Below are positions 48,101-57,058 of a DNA stretch of 64,000 bases, piece after piece; position 1 is the first letter of the stretch; the number at the start of each line of letters is the position of its first letter. The stretch spans positions 3,782,001 to 3,846,000 of the forward strand of contig JAPFFF010000009.1 of the NCBI GenBank assembly GCA_039105265.1, in the 5' to 3' direction. Under the pieces are notes generated by a model, which searched no databases, was not told the DNA's origin, and saw only the letters and a program-made list of their open reading frames with translations. Position numbers and translations under genes: made by a program. Origin of the DNA: Tritrichomonas musculus (lineage: Eukaryota; Parabasalia; Tritrichomonadida; Tritrichomonadidae).

Positions 48101-51100
48101 ATCTTCTGTGATTTTAATCTTTTGTCGATTAATGATGAATCATTTCATTTCAAGATTCTTCCCGAAATTTTCCAACATTCAATTGAATCTAACATTGAAT
48201 CATCCAGCAAACTTTTTCATTTTTTGGTTGATTCATATGTAATCTTTAATTTAATTCCAGAAGCAGAGAAAAACTTTTTGGAATCAATTAATATTTATAC
48301 TAAATCGAATCCCAATGTTTTAGGCCTTCTTCTTCTTACAATTTCTGCAGCAGCATTTATTGAATCAAATGAAGGAACAATGTTATCATTAGTTGATGAT
48401 AAAATGATGAAAAAACAAGAAACATTGTTTCAAATTGTTATTGATCACATGGATTTATTTACACAATCAATTAAATTTGAACATGCATTAATTTATATCT
48501 CTACAATGAGAGATGAATTAGCATTAGATTTACTTCTAATGATTGCTAAAATAACAATCATTAATCCAACTTATTTTGATATTGATGTGTTCAAACGTTA
48601 TAATCCATTTTTAGTAGTTTTATCTAAATACCAAAAGTTTTGGCAAACATTGTTGATCTTTTATACAGGCCAATCTGCTGATTTAATTGAAGATTTTGCA
48701 GATCTCGGAATTACACGAATTGAGATGACTGATTTAATTTTAGATTTATTATCACATTTCATTCGTTTTGAAATATCAACTAGAGTTGAAAATCCTTATT
48801 CATTTCATGTTGTTAAAGTTGTTGTTAAATTATTAATTTCATCTGAAGTTGCTTTTGGTGATTATATCTTTCAAATTCAGCATTTATCATCACTTGGATT
48901 TGATCAAGAGACACCAACACCAATGCCTTTTACATTCGATCCAAATAATGATTTTCAAACACAAGCAACAGCAACATCTCAACAACATCAACAACAAATA
49001 AATAATATTCAAAATGAGAACAATTCAGTTCCTCCCAAAATTATTCAAAAGTTAACTCCTTCTAAATGTTTGTTTAAAGGAAATGAGTTTAATACATTAA
49101 CTAGAATTCAAGCACTTGATTCATCTTTATATGATGAAACTACTTTGTATCTTTCTAAATATAACAATTCATTATCAACAATGTTGAATAATATAATGAA
49201 TTCCGTCTCTTCTTCTGATATAGATGAATCAATGTCTGCTTGGAAAACATTGCATTATGATCGTTATCCTGCACCTGATAACATAGATGAATATTGCAAA
49301 TCAGAAGCGGTTCAAATCATTGCTAATTTGGTTGCTATCGTTTTCATTCAAAAAGCTAATTCTTCTGGAATTTCTAATAAACTTTTAGCTCGATTATTAA
49401 TTAACGGTTGTGATGTGAATCAAAATGTGGCACAAATTATGCATAGAAAAATTGTTTATGCTATTTTTGCCGCATCTAAACCTTTGAATGAAGAAAATTA
49501 CGAATTATTCGTTAAATTCGTTTCTAATCGAGTTCTTGAAGGTTGGTGGTGGAATGATGATTTATTTTTACTCTTCCAAGCATCATTCATACGTAAAACT
49601 AAATCAACAAAGCAACTTGTTATTGCTTGCATATTTCAGAGCAGCAATGTTGAATCCCAAATTCGAATTATGAAAGAATTATGCACAACTCCTGAATTTA
49701 TTGAATATTTACAAGAACCAAGCTTGTATTGCTGTTATATTCAATTATTGGCCAGATATGAAATCATATCAAATAGTCTATATCCTGAATTAAGAAAAGA
49801 ATTGGCAGAGATATTAATATCATACATTAATGCCAAGAAATCATTGAATGAAAACAATAATGAAAATAATAATGAAAATGAAAACAATGAAATTAATAAT
49901 AATGAAAATAATGATAATTCACAATCAATTAATAATGATCCTCTAAATTTACTCTTACAAGCTTTAATTAATCCAGCGAATGATTACATTCTTGAATGGT
50001 TTGAGAAATATCGAAATGAAGAACCTAATCAATCATTATTTGTTAAATTTTACAACGAAATGAAAAAAGATGCAATTTCTAGTTCTAAAACATTTCGTGA
50101 TTTACGTTATGATATTACAGTGCCGCCTACTTATTATTCCATTATGAAATACCAAGCAACAAGGCTTGGAAGTGCACTTTACATTCGAAGAGCTTTTCGT
50201 TATCAATTCTTTGTTCGTTTTAATATTTCGAATATGGAAATTGAATCTTCTGTTTCTTCTATTTTCCAAAAAGAAGTTAGACTTAAATTTAATGAAAATC
50301 CTTCTTCCAAATCAATGATTGTGCCTGCACCACAACCTTTTGTTGTACCACAAAAGTTTGATCCTCTTTGTTATGATTTTCCAATTCCTCAAGCCAAATT
50401 CAATTCATCTAAAAACAAGAACAATAATGACACTGTTGATTTAGAAAGCATCGAAAAAAATGTCCAACCTTCTGGCCAAAAGAAAGATCATTGTATTAAT
50501 GGAGCTTTCTTTCCTCATTCTATTCATACAAGGAAATATCCAACAGTTTTACCTGAGCTTGCAGATGTTAGTCAAAATGCGCCCAAATGTTACGATGGAT
50601 GGAAATTGCCGATGTTTATTGAATCAATTCCTCTTGATTATCAATTCTCATCATTTATTGGTGCAACATCGTCGCTTTTCGATTGTTCAATCTTAATGAA
50701 TCCTGAGTTACTCCCCGGTGTTGCTGGATTTAACAATGAATCATTTTCAATTGTTTTAAATGCCCAACTTCGAAATTACACATTTTTGAATAATAGTAAA
50801 ACAACATATGAAGACAGTGGATTTGGTTTTAGTTTATATAGCTCAACCATTCCTGATCTTCCCATGAATTTCTTATCCAATTTGAATTCCAATTCACTTT
50901 CATCGTCAACAATAACACAGATGATTTCTTCAGTTGTTAACAATTACACATATCGTGGTAACTTGTTCTTAAGAAGTACATCTGAAATGTTGTCACATTT
51001 CGCTATTCTTGAAAATGCAGCACATGGAATTTATGGTCCTTGTAAAATGTTCCTTCATCATCCAGTCATTTCATTCAAATTTAATGACGTGTTGATTGCA

Positions 51101-54100
51101 ATTCCACGAAGATTTGTCTACCAAAATCAAGAAGTTGACATTTATCTCGTAAACGGTCTCCATCTGACATTAATTATGAAAGAAAGTGACAGGAAACAAC
51201 TGTTGTTACACATAAGACAGCATCAGCAATCAAGAACATTGTCACAGATTCATTTGAGATCAATTCAATCGTCGAACTCTTTTCTGAGTCCTTTTGGCCC
51301 TTATTATGCGATATCATTACTTGCCAAATCGATTGAAAAAGTGACGAAAATGTGGCAATCTTCAGAGATATCAACATATGATTATCTCTTGTATTTGAAT
51401 ACCGCCGGTGGCAGATCTTTTAATGACTTGTCTCAATATCCAGTCTTCCCTTGGATTCTCGGTGATTTCAGCAGTGACAAACCGATATTAAAGCGAGACC
51501 TGTCAAAGCCAATGGGCACCCAAACATCTGCACGAGAGGTCCGTTTCATTAGTACTTATAATGAAACAGAACCACATTGCCATTATCGAACTCATTATTC
51601 ACAACCAGCGGCAGTTCTTCATTACATGCTTCGTGTTGAACCATTCACTTTTTACAACCTTCATCTTCATAGCGGACTCGATCACAGAGACCGCCAATTC
51701 TCGTCAGTGAATGATGCATGGCGAAGTGCGAGTGAAGCCAATCTTTCTGATCTCAAAGAATTGATTCCAGAGTTCTACACGATGCCAATGATGTTTGAGA
51801 ATCCAAACAACTATGATTTTCAATGTCGAAGTGATGGAACTTCATTAGGAACAGTTGTTTTACCTCCTTGGACGAACAACAGCACGTCCAAGTTTGTTTG
51901 GCAAATGAGGAATTCACTTGAATGTCCAGAAACATCATTAAAAATTGGAAATTGGATTGATTTAATATTTGGTTATAAGCAAAGAGGACAAGCAGCAATT
52001 GATTCCATTAATGTATTTCAACCACTTGCGTATGACAATGCAATTACAACAATCATTAATGAAAACAGCAGCAAAAGCAATGTCTCTGGTGGAAGTGGAA
52101 ATGATTCAAGTTGTGCAAATGCTGACATTACAATGAATTATGCATTAAATACACAACCAAATGCAAGTAATTTCATTGAAAATAATATCAGTTCTGATAT
52201 TGCAAGCATTGATCCTTCATTCTCTTTCACAGTTGACATTAGTAGTGTTAAAGAATATCTTTCTTCAATTGAACAAAGAAGAGCACTAACTGATGCCATT
52301 TTACAATTTGGTGAATGTCCAGCTCAATTATTCACGACTCCTCATCCTGAATGCTTTAGAACACCTGAATTAAGAGCTACAATAATTAATACAGCTTCAA
52401 TGTTTACGAAACTTGCTCCTTTTGGACCAAATTGCACTTCAATTCAGTTCCAAAAGGAGAAAGATTTCTTAATACCTCATGGTTTACCTAAGTTTGAGCA
52501 TTACGTTGGTAATGGATCTTTAACTCTTGCTCGTGTTTGGGATGGTTATATAGAATTTGGCTCAGCTAGTCCAATTCGGATTGATTCTGTTGATTCATGT
52601 TCATCAACTTGCATTTCTTCTGATCGTCTGATACTTGCAACAGCATCAAGAAATGGCGTTATTGTTGTTTATTCATGCACTAATACAAAAATTGACAGCA
52701 ACAGCAACAGACTTCCTTTACAAACGGTCAACAGACTTATTTGTCCATCATACAACATTAAAACAATGGCTGTAACAACGCAGCATGCAATGTTATGTGC
52801 GGTTTCACACAAGCACATTTTCTTGTTTGATTACACGACTGGTTTTCTCATTAAAAAATTAGTGATTGGAAGCAATTTTAATAACAATAAATCATCAATT
52901 AATGAAGAAGAAGAAGATACAGGTGAATCATTTGAAAATCAATATGAAAACATCATTAGCGTAATCTTTGATGATATTTCTAATTTCATCGTAACTATTT
53001 CTCCTTCGAATATTACTCTTTATGGACTTGATCTTCGCTTAATTTTACGTTCTGAACATAACGTTGATTCAGGCATTCCTCCATTCACATGCATTTCTAT
53101 TTCTGACTTTCCTTTCTGGTCGAAGATGCCACTTTATGTCACTGGACACAAGGATGGCTCTGTTTATGCTTGGATGGCTGATGTCATTGAAGGCGGAATC
53201 TTTCCATTGCAAATAATTGATAGTAAAATTACTAATCATTTCTCAATTACAGCAGTTTCATTGTTCATGTATGATCGTTGTGTTCTTGCAATTGATGAAC
53301 ATGGATCTTCATTTTTAGCTTCTGTTGATCCTTTCAAAGCTTCTCAACATGTTGCTCAAGCACAACAACAGAAAGAATTTTTGAAGGAACAATTATCCAG
53401 TTCTTCAACTTTATCTTCTAATTCACAAATTCCTTTGCTTGCTAATATTCTTCCCGATACTCCTTCGTTGCCAGTTTCATCAACACCTTTGAAGCATTTC
53501 ACATTCAGCGCGAGCAACAATAACAATAACAATGATGATGATTCAATAATTGAATCAACTAAAGAACTTTTCCCTTCTGCTAAAACAGCTTCACCCGTTG
53601 CTTCTTCTGGCTTCTCTCCATTCAGCAACTCTAATAATTCATCGCAGCAGCTGATGCTGAGTCCTCTCGCTTTCGACTTTTGTAGAATTTGCTGTGCTTC
53701 AATTAAAGGTGGAATTGGTTCTCGTTGCGCGTTTTGTGGATTGTGTGTTTGCAAGCAATGCATCGTGTCAAAGAGGCCGATGATTTGCTCTTATTGCAAG
53801 TCACAGTTCTCTGGAGGAAACATGACTACCAGCAGCGGTGACAGTAAAGAGGCAACAAGCGATGAGCCATCATCTACTGCTACTGCAGCTTCTTCGTCAA
53901 GCATGCCTGACGCAGATAACAGCAAGGCTAAAAGCAACAAGAAAGGAATGTTCGCAAACGCATTCTCATTCATGAAGGACAGCAAGGCAAAACAGCAACA
54001 AAAAGCAGAAGCATCACAACAACAACAACAACAACAGAAGCAAGAAGCACTACCATCATTTCTACAACTACAACAAACATCACAACAACAACAGAAGCAA

Positions 54101-54856
54101 GAAGCACTGCCAACATTTCCACAACAACAACAAACATCACAGCAACAACAGAAGCAAGAAACATTACAACTGCAGCAGCAACAACAACAGAAGCAAGAAG
54201 TATCGCAAATGCAACAGCAACAGCAAATTTCGTCTCAACAGCAGCCCGCATTTTCACCACCACTACTTCAGAAGGAAGAAGGTTCATCACAGCAAAGTTC
54301 TTCTTCATCACAGCCTTCTTCGAGTGAACAACAAAAGAGTTCTTCAAATACTCAAGGCAATCACGCTGATGCCTACGATGATGAATTCATGCCTCCTTTC
54401 TTGAACATCAACCAAATCAGAAGATTTTCAATGGTCAAACCTTCTGTTCATTTGAATAGTCCTCTTTCACCTCCTTCGCAGAAGAAGAGCGTCGTCAACT
54501 TTGATTTCGTAATCAATTCGAACTCAAACGACAGCTCGACAGAGGCCACGCACGACGAAGAGCACCTGTCTCTTGTTCCACTCAAGGAGCATCACTCACA
54601 GATGATGCTGACGCACACACAGATGCAGATGAACATGGAACAGCAAGAAAACGGTGACGAAGATGACGATAAGAAGCAGAGAACAAATGAAGACACGCCG
54701 CATTTCCCAAAGATACCGGCAAGAGGAAGAAGTTCAAATGCAAATGAGAAGAACGATGACATTGGAACTGTGATGCTCAGATACAGAGAAGAACCAAAAC
54801 CAAAGAACATTAAAAGAAGATATTCTTTCTCTACACATCGCAATAACTTTTCGTAA
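45182..54856 (+). CDS. Giant BEACH-WD40 protein with FYVE-like finger
   Basis: A 3224-residue protein of the LYST/neurobeachin/ALFY class, which governs membrane traffic and lysosome or autophagosome behaviour. Residues 1-650 are helical-repeat-like. A ConA-like lectin domain spans about 680-820 (TLKLEVTTTFWIYVLSL). Two low-complexity Asn/Glu patches follow near 1260 and 1560. A PH-like region (about 1930-2040) precedes the BEACH domain (about 2080-2280): FPWILGDF, LSKPMGTQ, HYSQPAAVLHYMLRVEPFT, LHSGLDHRDRQFSSV and DLIFGYKQRG are signatures. WD40 repeats cover about 2430-2710. A zinc finger with four CxxC pairs (CRIC, CAFC, CKQC, CSYC; about 2833-2875) resembles FYVE but lacks its basic RRHHCR core. 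Gln-rich tracts (about 2940-3025) and a Ser-rich tail end it. Confidence 0.96.
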   Translation: MNWIGKTLRSFNVSGSSAIRFLGDGAKNPEAKRFHEMVRDLDKKSGGNSIDQCIDYFIEHFGSYEISELDNLRLNRETTYLVLQFLPKFADVLNNHSNPNQKNTIDHGLLFLEKAIFIFIPEPKNVPELVQIIYQILNTNNEAILSRSMVFISKCLSIQILANLFYYQCDALTNLWLTSFVNNQVACQYYGPLFTATAEGIQFNTKNPDAYKQFFNQVNSSFREIKFVLSKPDSNKNKDEDSDEVKDTNITNIQNALNFVAVICTKVNSGNFFSEFFVVSKIYFYNLPSLSVFSTFLSCKTSDPNSPWEAINEICKSEFSSKEILESALEVIHAYLESPLISNFVFNTFIKRAKELSFESQQLLFDIVSRLPLSSKLDFFNFSTPPWDTGINSQLLCDNLVKKNIWGQYAIVMLSTLALKPEYNIFRDNLAKDKYISEIVIALIDMVSNEEEISTVLYNEFMKLAKEGLQAGAHVIEKIAYNQNVIIYLEQFLIALREKLVCDAVFDIYSKLARKNLFFVISFLENDGIPILFPMIESDSSLDFLAALSSNGPYDSIDNYISEHFNETNLSKLPQNKLMNLLMGMPQNSNSQGLLRIPSLLKFVNTEEISLSTQHDRFIFGTNAHKYGVDTRENLKKYSPTYMNPSNAKTLCNDPEMLLHITSPNYPHFSIFQCHKEAPHCTATLKLEVTTTFWIYVLSLSGKTVIMETPFGVISINHQDGKENSEKPKNNDNSNTTVLTDNLSNLKSIEISFFGLPPLKCDLKTWHMITLTATEWTFQQQQIVVYFNTTKIGEIDGAVGSTVTLGSENMNNAVYYLSSSFQTSDSAVTIVDVKQMYTSGPQVFCPTLIKMKPGFQFIPYKGIAKYFERLGGKEFIFIKMRKSNNFNDLIKLIQSSFNMLNLGLIKEKFFFYSLRYILYLKSDLISKNSKEEREKELLDSNDSLTKIWHPNFETIMYEILDFDIQKKWEYSSKIFCDFNLLSINDESFHFKILPEIFQHSIESNIESSSKLFHFLVDSYVIFNLIPEAEKNFLESINIYTKSNPNVLGLLLLTISAAAFIESNEGTMLSLVDDKMMKKQETLFQIVIDHMDLFTQSIKFEHALIYISTMRDELALDLLLMIAKITIINPTYFDIDVFKRYNPFLVVLSKYQKFWQTLLIFYTGQSADLIEDFADLGITRIEMTDLILDLLSHFIRFEISTRVENPYSFHVVKVVVKLLISSEVAFGDYIFQIQHLSSLGFDQETPTPMPFTFDPNNDFQTQATATSQQHQQQINNIQNENNSVPPKIIQKLTPSKCLFKGNEFNTLTRIQALDSSLYDETTLYLSKYNNSLSTMLNNIMNSVSSSDIDESMSAWKTLHYDRYPAPDNIDEYCKSEAVQIIANLVAIVFIQKANSSGISNKLLARLLINGCDVNQNVAQIMHRKIVYAIFAASKPLNEENYELFVKFVSNRVLEGWWWNDDLFLLFQASFIRKTKSTKQLVIACIFQSSNVESQIRIMKELCTTPEFIEYLQEPSLYCCYIQLLARYEIISNSLYPELRKELAEILISYINAKKSLNENNNENNNENENNEINNNENNDNSQSINNDPLNLLLQALINPANDYILEWFEKYRNEEPNQSLFVKFYNEMKKDAISSSKTFRDLRYDITVPPTYYSIMKYQATRLGSALYIRRAFRYQFFVRFNISNMEIESSVSSIFQKEVRLKFNENPSSKSMIVPAPQPFVVPQKFDPLCYDFPIPQAKFNSSKNKNNNDTVDLESIEKNVQPSGQKKDHCINGAFFPHSIHTRKYPTVLPELADVSQNAPKCYDGWKLPMFIESIPLDYQFSSFIGATSSLFDCSILMNPELLPGVAGFNNESFSIVLNAQLRNYTFLNNSKTTYEDSGFGFSLYSSTIPDLPMNFLSNLNSNSLSSSTITQMISSVVNNYTYRGNLFLRSTSEMLSHFAILENAAHGIYGPCKMFLHHPVISFKFNDVLIAIPRRFVYQNQEVDIYLVNGLHLTLIMKESDRKQLLLHIRQHQQSRTLSQIHLRSIQSSNSFLSPFGPYYAISLLAKSIEKVTKMWQSSEISTYDYLLYLNTAGGRSFNDLSQYPVFPWILGDFSSDKPILKRDLSKPMGTQTSAREVRFISTYNETEPHCHYRTHYSQPAAVLHYMLRVEPFTFYNLHLHSGLDHRDRQFSSVNDAWRSASEANLSDLKELIPEFYTMPMMFENPNNYDFQCRSDGTSLGTVVLPPWTNNSTSKFVWQMRNSLECPETSLKIGNWIDLIFGYKQRGQAAIDSINVFQPLAYDNAITTIINENSSKSNVSGGSGNDSSCANADITMNYALNTQPNASNFIENNISSDIASIDPSFSFTVDISSVKEYLSSIEQRRALTDAILQFGECPAQLFTTPHPECFRTPELRATIINTASMFTKLAPFGPNCTSIQFQKEKDFLIPHGLPKFEHYVGNGSLTLARVWDGYIEFGSASPIRIDSVDSCSSTCISSDRLILATASRNGVIVVYSCTNTKIDSNSNRLPLQTVNRLICPSYNIKTMAVTTQHAMLCAVSHKHIFLFDYTTGFLIKKLVIGSNFNNNKSSINEEEEDTGESFENQYENIISVIFDDISNFIVTISPSNITLYGLDLRLILRSEHNVDSGIPPFTCISISDFPFWSKMPLYVTGHKDGSVYAWMADVIEGGIFPLQIIDSKITNHFSITAVSLFMYDRCVLAIDEHGSSFLASVDPFKASQHVAQAQQQKEFLKEQLSSSSTLSSNSQIPLLANILPDTPSLPVSSTPLKHFTFSASNNNNNNDDDSIIESTKELFPSAKTASPVASSGFSPFSNSNNSSQQLMLSPLAFDFCRICCASIKGGIGSRCAFCGLCVCKQCIVSKRPMICSYCKSQFSGGNMTTSSGDSKEATSDEPSSTATAASSSSMPDADNSKAKSNKKGMFANAFSFMKDSKAKQQQKAEASQQQQQQQKQEALPSFLQLQQTSQQQQKQEALPTFPQQQQTSQQQQKQETLQLQQQQQQKQEVSQMQQQQQISSQQQPAFSPPLLQKEEGSSQQSSSSSQPSSSEQQKSSSNTQGNHADAYDDEFMPPFLNINQIRRFSMVKPSVHLNSPLSPPSQKKSVVNFDFVINSNSNDSSTEATHDEEHLSLVPLKEHHSQMMLTHTQMQMNMEQQENGDEDDDKKQRTNEDTPHFPKIPARGRSSNANEKNDDIGTVMLRYREEPKPKNIKRRYSFSTHRNNFS

Positions 54857-55383
54857 TGATCTTTTATGCAAATGTTTGTTTTAATTGTATTAAACTCTTT
54901 TTTATTCCTGATTTATTTTTAATTTAGTTTTTTTTTTTTTCTTTCTTTTTCATTGTTTACCTCTTAATATTATGAAGAGCAGATGCAACTCAAGGAGATT
55001 TTATTCTCAAAGAGTTTGTTTTTTTGAGGTTTACGCCATTTTTTTTGGAGAGAGTTGCACCTACTCTTATTATGATTTTTGAAAAAGAAGTTTGCCCAAT
55101 ATTTGGAAAGTGAAATGATAGGTCAATTTTATAAAAAGAGACTGACAAAAAAAAAAAATCAAAAATGCCAGTAATCAATTCCGCATTTGAAATAAGATTA
55201 GAAAATGCTGGTGTCAAATTTTATTCATTTCAGTATTTCATATCGGCAATAAAAAATTTCTACATCATTGGATATTTATTAAAGAGAGAATAAATGAAAG
55301 CTTGCCTTTTGTGAAAGAAATTATTGTTCCACTAATTGAAAAAGAAAAAGATGAAAATAAAAGACAATAATATATAAAATTCT
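54857..55383. other. Non-coding region downstream of the BEACH gene
   Basis: T-rich 3' sequence followed by AT-rich DNA. No supported gene; it may include decayed gene sequence continuous with the pseudogene that follows. Confidence 0.4.
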
Positions 55384-55740
55384 TTTTTAGAATGGACCTT
55401 CTATTGAAATTGTTTCATTGATTGGTCTTTCACCACTTGAAGTATATCCACGCTCTTTACCTCTTCTTAAAAAACTTTTACTTTTGGAATTCGGGACATC
55501 CATCCAGTCGGAGGTATATGTCTTGGTACCATCAAAATCAATCATGAATGTACGTTCAACTTTATATGTAACTTGGTAAATTTCATAGTGTGTGATGATT
55601 CAATCCTAAAGCCGACCAACTCGAGTCATGTCTTCCTTCCTTTTGTTCAAGACTGATTGTCTTTATTTCTTTACCATGCCTCTTTTTCATTTCTGTCAAT
55701 CACATACCAATTTCCATTTGATGTCATGTTTGTTTTAAGA
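55384..55740 (-). pseudogene. Decayed host gene remnant
   Basis: On the minus strand a frame ending at about 55390 reads YKVERTFMIDFDGTKTYTSD and goes on WMDVPNSKSKSFLRRGKER to a stop. Farther upstream, in another frame, comes NSIDLKTNMTSNGNWYVIDR and then NEKEAW followed by a stop. These stretches have protein-like composition unlike the surrounding AT-rich DNA but lie in different frames with stops, so the gene has at least two disruptions. The family is not recognised. Composition suggests a host gene, not a mobile element, but this is uncertain. Confidence 0.55.
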
Positions 55741-56020
55741 TCGATGGAGTTGACACGTTCTTATGTTCTGATTTCTTTTCAAAAAATTGAATAAAAAATG
55801 TATAAAAACAATACCTCGATCTAAAATAAATGCCATTTTCATCTAAATAAGTTGAAAACAATGAAAAAAAGTTTATTGTATCTTGAAATTGAAAATTATC
55901 AAATCTATATTTGTTGAATTTCAAGAAAATTGTATATTTTAATTATCTTATTCATTTTACATATCACTTAAATTGAATATAATTGTAAAATAAGTGTCAG
56001 AAACAGACCCTTCAAACATT

Positions 56021-56076
56021 AACTTTTTCTGGGAGGGCGTTCTTCTCAAAAAATAAACGTTTATTACATTTGTACC
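56021..56076 (+). repeat. End of a TTAA-type MITE
   Basis: AACTTTTTCTGGGAGGG at the inner side matches 4774-4790. The outer end ACATTTGTACC is followed by TTAA (56077-56080). A second end of the same style, ACGTATTGGATTTGTACC (about 56491-56508), follows in the same orientation. The matching left ends were not found. Confidence 0.65.
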
Positions 56077-57031
56077 TTAAGTGCCTCAAAATTTTATTTT
56101 TATCTGCTCATTAACAATTGTTTTTAATAAAATTTATTTTGAAAACTTGATATTTTTGCCTAAAATAAGCAAATCCAACAACCATTAAAAAGTTACTTTA
56201 AGGAATTTGTTATGTGAAAAAAGTAAAGGCTAATGATCATTTTTTTTTGTCCAAAACTTTAGCTTTTTGAATTCAAAAAAGACGATAAATTCAGACGTTT
56301 CGAATTCAAATTATTCAATTTTAATACTTTTACATGCTACTCCACTCCAAACGGAAAAAAATTTCAGTAGGTATGTTATTTGGAGAATTGAAACTTTTTA
56401 AGAGGAGAAAAAAATATAAAATTTTTAAATTTTTTTATATAACATGTCTTTTTGTTTCAATAAAGTGTCAAAAAATTTTTGAGGTTTCTAACGTATTGGA
56501 TTTGTACCTTGAGAGATTTTTTTTTGATGCAAAGACTTTCTACTAATTTCCTCCAACTGAATGGGTACATTCAAAATACCCTTAAATGAATTCATTTAGA
56601 AAAAATAATCTAATTGAATAAAATTAATCTTTTTATATTTTTACACATTTTTTACCAAGGATACATACATGACTAGTGGGTTTTGAGTGAGGCTGAGCGA
56701 AGAGAAGCCGAGATTCCGTGGTTGGCAGTAAGAATCTGTAGTAATAAAAGAAAAAAAAATATTGTTACGCTGACATTCAAAGTAAAGAAAATCAATCTTT
56801 TTTATCAATGCTGGCTAATCCTAGCTATTAAATAAGTATTAATTTTTAAAGATTCTTTACAACTTTTTACTTTTGTGGAATTGGATAATACAATAATTTT
56901 TTTGAAAATATTTTTAAGATAAATTTAGATAATTTTTTACATTTTCTAATTGCTATCACAAGATACAATTATTTTGAAAGTTTTGAATTTTTTGAAACAC
57001 GCTATTGAACAATTTGACTGATTTATACAGC

Positions 57032-57038
57032 ACGTTTA
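57032..57038 (+). promoter_or_regulatory. ACGTTTA motif upstream of the Pmp-like gene
   Basis: ACGTTTA ends 21 bp upstream of the ATG at 57059, in line with its position in the neighbouring genes. Confidence 0.45.
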
Positions 57039-57058
57039 TTAATTTAAGAATAATAGTA

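Larger units (their letters stand above)
55741..57058. other. Non-coding region with transposon ends
   Basis: Contains two same-orientation ends of the TTAA-type repeat family (56021-56076, and one ending at 56508) and a GC-richer patch at about 56668-56740 (GAGTGAGGCTGAGCGAAGAG) that may be a decayed element end. No gene is supported before the surface-protein gene. Confidence 0.5.

Noticed and set aside
53970-54347. 125-residue minus-strand reading frame rich in Val/Ala/Met
   Set aside because: Antisense of the Gln-tract region of the BEACH gene; an artefact of CAA/CAG repeats.
56334-56546. 70-residue reading frame
   Set aside because: Lies in AT-rich repeat DNA and includes a MITE end; composition is KIF-rich from A/T runs.
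56668-56740. End of a third Polinton family (GAGTGAGGCTGAGCGAAGAG patch)
   Set aside because: GC-richer and vaguely like terminal repeats, but it shares no terminal bases with the two recognised families.
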